From Bacteroides ovatus (lineage in GTDB: Bacteria > Bacteroidota > Bacteroidia > Bacteroidales > Bacteroidaceae), in assembly GCF_001314995.1 (NCBI RefSeq), contig NZ_CP012938.1, positions 6,262,001 through 6,326,000 of the forward strand: a stretch of 64,000 bases of DNA, in the 5' to 3' direction. Positions 60,797 through 64,000 of the stretch are shown here, piece after piece (the first letter of the stretch is position 1; every line of letters begins with the position of its first letter). The notes below the pieces were generated by a model. That model was not told the origin of the DNA. It did not search any database and saw only the letters and a program-made list of their open reading frames with translations. A program made the position numbers and the translations under genes.

Positions 60797-63772
60797 TTAG
60801 AAGTTAATACCTATGTTGAGAGAGAAAGTACGTGGGCGTGGATAAAACGAATTATCCACACCGTCGGGAATTTCCGGGTCAACGCCGCTGTATTTGGTGA
60901 TACAGAATACATTTTGCACCATGGCACTCACATTCAGACTGCATCCTTTATAAATAGTGCCGAAGTTGTAACCCAATGAGAGATTATCCATTTTCAGGAA
61001 AGAAGCATTCTCTACATAGTAGTCAGAGAGATATTGACGTGTCTGGAATCCTGTTTTCAGATAGGTTGATGACAGGTTGTTTAGCTGATAAGAGTTATAG
61101 CTGACAGTTTCCCAGGCACCGCTGTTCATAGCCATCGCATTATAGACATAGTTTCCGATATTGGCACGCAGGCTGGTGCTCAATGTCCACTTCTTGTAAC
61201 GCAATGAGGTACTGAAACCGAGGATATAGTCGGGAGCCGGAGAGTGGTAGCGGTACAAGTCGTTCGAGTTGATTTGTCCGTCCCCGTCAAGGTCTACGTA
61301 AGCTCCTTCTATCGGTTTGCCGGTTTTTTCATCATACAGCTGATGGTAAACGTAGAACATATAAGGAGCATATCCCTCGCTCAATGTCTGTACCTGATAA
61401 CTGTCGATATACGGACCTACAGAAGTGTTGGTGGCAGGCGTACCGGCTGTCAGTGATAAGTTTTTCACTTTCATCTTCTGCCATGTCATGTTGAAACTCA
61501 AGTCCCAGTTCCAGTCCTTGGTCTGTATGGGCGTTGCGTTCAGACTGAATTCCACGCCCTGACTGTCCACATTTCCGACATTGGTCGTGATGTTACGATC
61601 GAATGTAGTACCGGCAGCAGCAGGTACGGTGGCAATCAGGTCTTTGGTCTGACGGGTGTAGTAGTCGAAACTACCGGTGATACGGTCTTTGAGGAAACCG
61701 AAATCAAAACCCATATTCCATGAAGTGGTTGTTTCCCATTTCAGGTTGGGTACATACGCTTTGGGGCGGTAAGTAGGAGTCGGGGTATCTCCGATAAGGG
61801 AACCGGCACCACTTTGGCTGATCGTATAGATAGGGAGGTAGTTGTAATTGCCTATACCGTCTTGCTGCCCGGTGACACCATAACTGGCACGCACTTTCAG
61901 CGTACTGATAACTTTATTGTCTTTCAGGAATGATTCTTCTGTCACTCTCCATCCTAATGCTACTGACGGGAACGTACCCCAACGTACATTTTTAGCGAAG
62001 CGCGAAGTGGCATCGCGACGTACAGTAGTAGTCAGCATATAGCGGGAGTTGAACGAGTAGTTCAAACGGCCATAATAAGAGAGTAATACATGGCGTTCGT
62101 CAGAGGCTTTCGATGTTTTCTGTATTTCTCCCAACGTGTTCATTTCGCTATAAAGCGGAGTCGTGGATTTCCAGTACTGATAATCGTAACCGGCTGTTAC
62201 ATCAAAACTACTCTTAATGGATTCCACCAATTTGTTGTAGTTGGCATACAGAGTCAACAGACGGTTTTCTTTTTTCTGTGGGCCATAGCTGTAATCCAAA
62301 CCGGAAGTGGTGTAATTCTGTGCAGCTTCTGCCGGAACATATACACTTCCTTTACCTTGTGCATAGTCATAACCTAACGTAGCATGCAACTTCAAATCGG
62401 GGAAGAAGTGAAGACGATAGTCTGCATCAATGTTTCCGATAAAACGTTTTACTGTACTTTGTGAGTCATTCATATTGAGAAGTCCCACCGGATTCATGAC
62501 TGCTCCGTTCACAGGAGCACCGGTGTTGTCAATTGCTTCCGTATATCCGCCGAATGTGTCTAGACCCGAATATACTGGAATGGTAGGATTCATGGTCGAA
62601 GCAGCCCAAATGGCACTTGTATTGGCAAATGTGTTCTTATTGATAGAACCTTTAGCATTGATATTCAGTTTTAAGTGGTCTTTAAAGAAAGACGGATTCA
62701 ATGTAATGCTTCCGGTGTAACGCTCCGCGTTGTCAGTACGTAATAAACCACTCTGGTTGTAGTAACCGATAGATGCACGGAAAGGTAAGTTTTTGGTAAT
62801 CTTTCCAGCAACACTTAGATTATTATCCGTACCGAAGGCATTTTGATAAATCTCATCGTTCCAGTCCGTATGTGTCGTGCCGAGTAACGCCCGTTGTGCA
62901 TCGGTTCCTTTGCTTTGGATGGTATTGACAAATTCATCGTAACTCAACATATCTGCCAATTTGGTACGGGTTTGTACAGAGTTGGTCGTACTGAATGTAA
63001 TCTTCAGTTTATCCGAACTTCCTTTCTTGGTAGTAATCAGAATAACCCCGTTGGATGCGCGCGAACCATAAATGGCAGTCGAAGAAGCATCTTTCAGAAT
63101 GGTCATACTTTCAATATCGTTCGGGTTGATGAGGCTAAGGAAATTCCCGTCATTACCGCTGATGCCTCCCTGTTCCAAAGGAACGCCGTCCAGTACGATC
63201 AAAGGGTCATTACTAGCGTTCAGTGAAGCACCACCACGCACACGGATCGTACTTCCCGCAGTGGGAGAACCACTGTTGGACATGATTTGCACACCGGAAA
63301 TCTTACCATTAATCAGTTGCTCGGGAGAGCTGACCAATCCCATGTTGAAGTCCTTGCTGCTGACGTTAGTTACCGAACCTGTCAGGTCGCTTTTACGCTG
63401 CGTACCATAGCCGATTACTACAACGTCGCTCAATACCTGTGAATCACTTTTCAACTGGATATTCAAAGTAGTACTGTTGGCAGGAACTGGTACTACCTTT
63501 GTTTCATATCCTACATAAGAGAATTGCAACTCTTTGCTGCCTTGTGGCACATTGAGTGTATAATTACCGTCGAAATCGGTCACTGTTCCGGTAGAAGTAC
63601 CGACAATGAGGATACTTACTCCGATCATCGGTTCCTTGTTCTCGTCAATCACTTGTCCGGTGATTTTCTTGCCTCCTTGTTGGGCGAAGGCAGGAATGAT
63701 GCCTCCTAAAAAGGCTGTACACAACATAAGTAGTACAGTCAGATGGCGTAGATTTAAGATATTCCTGTTCAT
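60797..63772 (-). CDS. SusC-family TonB-dependent outer-membrane transporter (galactan PUL)
   Basis: A 991-residue receptor. After a ~30-residue signal peptide (ending PAFAQ) come a CarboxypepD_reg-like domain (TGQVIDENKEPMIGVSILIV), a plug with DVVVIGYGTQRKSDLTGSVT and the SusC motif LKDASSTAIYGSRASNGVIL, and the barrel to the C-terminal aromatic strand. It imports galactan oligosaccharides with its SusD partner. There is no STN domain, so control is more likely through an HTCS encoded beyond the right edge than through a sigma/anti-sigma pair. It is the first gene of the operon and lies directly behind a repeat-rich upstream region. Confidence 0.97.
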   Translation of the reverse strand: MNRNILNLRHLTVLLMLCTAFLGGIIPAFAQQGGKKITGQVIDENKEPMIGVSILIVGTSTGTVTDFDGNYTLNVPQGSKELQFSYVGYETKVVPVPANSTTLNIQLKSDSQVLSDVVVIGYGTQRKSDLTGSVTNVSSKDFNMGLVSSPEQLINGKISGVQIMSNSGSPTAGSTIRVRGGASLNASNDPLIVLDGVPLEQGGISGNDGNFLSLINPNDIESMTILKDASSTAIYGSRASNGVILITTKKGSSDKLKITFSTTNSVQTRTKLADMLSYDEFVNTIQSKGTDAQRALLGTTHTDWNDEIYQNAFGTDNNLSVAGKITKNLPFRASIGYYNQSGLLRTDNAERYTGSITLNPSFFKDHLKLNINAKGSINKNTFANTSAIWAASTMNPTIPVYSGLDTFGGYTEAIDNTGAPVNGAVMNPVGLLNMNDSQSTVKRFIGNIDADYRLHFFPDLKLHATLGYDYAQGKGSVYVPAEAAQNYTTSGLDYSYGPQKKENRLLTLYANYNKLVESIKSSFDVTAGYDYQYWKSTTPLYSEMNTLGEIQKTSKASDERHVLLSYYGRLNYSFNSRYMLTTTVRRDATSRFAKNVRWGTFPSVALGWRVTEESFLKDNKVISTLKVRASYGVTGQQDGIGNYNYLPIYTISQSGAGSLIGDTPTPTYRPKAYVPNLKWETTTSWNMGFDFGFLKDRITGSFDYYTRQTKDLIATVPAAAGTTFDRNITTNVGNVDSQGVEFSLNATPIQTKDWNWDLSFNMTWQKMKVKNLSLTAGTPATNTSVGPYIDSYQVQTLSEGYAPYMFYVYHQLYDEKTGKPIEGAYVDLDGDGQINSNDLYRYHSPAPDYILGFSTSLRYKKWTLSTSLRANIGNYVYNAMAMNSGAWETVSYNSYQLNNLSSTYLKTGFQTRQYLSDYYVENASFLKMDNLSLGYNFGTIYKGCSLNVSAMVQNVFCITKYSGVDPEIPDGVDNSFYPRPRTFSLNIGINF

Positions 63773-63864
63773 AATTACTGTGTTATTGATAATAGATTTA
63801 TTTTTACTTTTTATTTAAAAATCAGCGGCTTTTCTCTTTCTGTCCCTTCCGTTTGCTACCTCCT

Positions 63865-63893
63865 TTCAGAAGGCTTCAGACGTGGTTCAGACG
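63865..63893 (-). promoter_or_regulatory. TTCAGA direct repeats (candidate activator site)
   Basis: TTCAGA starts at 63865, 63875 and 63886; the last two copies extend to TTCAGACG (63875-63882 and 63886-63893), exactly 11 bp apart. One-turn direct repeats fit an AraC-type HTCS output domain. They lie ~100 bp before the SusC start. Confidence 0.45.
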
Positions 63894-63902
63894 AAAGATT
63901 TG

Positions 63903-63961
63903 TTTCTCACCGAGGAAGACCTTGTTCCTCACCGAGGAACGACCCTTTCCTCACCGAGGAA
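63903..63961 (-). repeat. Three TTCCTC-ACC-GAGGAA palindromes at exactly 22-bp spacing
   Basis: Copies are at 63903-63917 (first arm TTTCTC, one mismatch), 63925-63939 and 63947-63961. The central ACC lies at 63909, 63931 and 63953, so the spacing is 22 bp twice, about two helical turns. The sequences between copies differ, so the palindrome itself is what is repeated. This looks like a set of protein-binding sites. Confidence 0.8.
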
Positions 63962-64000
63962 CAAAGGCTTCGACAACGGGGAACTTTAAGAATGATTATT

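Larger units (their letters stand above)
63773..64000 (-). promoter_or_regulatory. Upstream region of the galactan PUL with ordered repeats
   Basis: No ORF is seen in these 228 bases, which run to the right edge. Reading away from SusC there is an A/T-rich leader (63773-63825), a purine-rich tract on the coding strand, three TTCAGA direct repeats at 10- and 11-bp offsets (63865-63893) and three palindromes at 22-bp spacing (63903-63961). No TAnnTTTG box is present on the minus strand, so the promoter is either weak and activator-dependent or placed unusually. Confidence 0.7.

Noticed and set aside
63903..63961. CRISPR array at the right edge
   Set aside because: Repeats are 15 bp with 7-bp spacers and there are no cas genes; the size is that of protein-binding iterons, not CRISPR.

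Overview
The window looks like chromosomal DNA of a gut Bacteroides. The evidence is two SusC/SusD polysaccharide utilization loci (PULs), a hybrid two-component regulator, ECF sigma/FecR pairs, many Cys-lipoproteins, and repeated matches to the Bacteroides -7 promoter box TAnnTTTG with almost no Shine-Dalgarno sequences. Gene content and order from about 19.4 to 45.4 kb match what I remember of the B. thetaiotaomicron heparin/heparan sulfate locus (BT4652-BT4663), and 53.8-63.8 kb matches its beta-1,4-galactan locus (BT4667-BT4671). These tags are from memory; no alignment was possible, so a close relative is equally possible.

Layout. 1-4.8 kb (minus strand): a CPA2 cation/proton antiporter cut by the left edge, a PiT phosphate permease with its DUF47 partner, a DedA protein and a small unknown membrane-anchored protein. 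4.9-9.8 kb: a GNAT acetyltransferase, then an ECF sigma/FecR pair flanked by two paralogous carboxypeptidase-regulatory-domain proteins, one of which carries an STN signalling domain without a TonB-receptor barrel. 9.8-14.5 kb: a DUF4250 protein and a second ECF sigma operon with a membrane-anchored small protein, a Spy/CpxP-like protein and a large outer-membrane beta-barrel. 14.6-19.2 kb: a CLC anion transporter with unusual pore residues, an LruC-type lipoprotein and endonuclease IV.

19.4-45.4 kb (all minus strand): the heparin/heparan sulfate PUL. A surface PL12 lyase, a glycan-binding lipoprotein and SusC/SusD bind, cut and import chains. A periplasmic PL12, a PL15/heparinase II-like lyase, a GH88 unsaturated glucuronyl hydrolase, a Ser-type sulfatase and an unassigned PHP/DUF3604 metallohydrolase break them down. 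An MFS permease and a ROK kinase handle the sugars. A hybrid two-component system (HTCS) senses the product. A 653-bp gap between the HTCS and the first structural gene holds the promoter and two long perfect inverted repeats.

45.6-53.6 kb: a TrpB2-type tryptophan synthase beta chain, divergent from a TrkH/TrkA potassium uptake pair, then a three-lipoprotein operon (VCBS-like, DUF3160, CapA-like). 53.8-63.8 kb (minus strand): the galactan PUL (SusC, SusD, SusE-like, GH53 endo-galactanase, GH2 beta-galactosidase). Its upstream region, at the right edge, has three palindromes spaced exactly 22 bp apart.

No tRNA, rRNA, CRISPR array, integrase or transposase was seen. Several intercistronic gaps hold short hairpin or tandem-repeat elements, one of which has entered the 3' end of the GH88 coding sequence.
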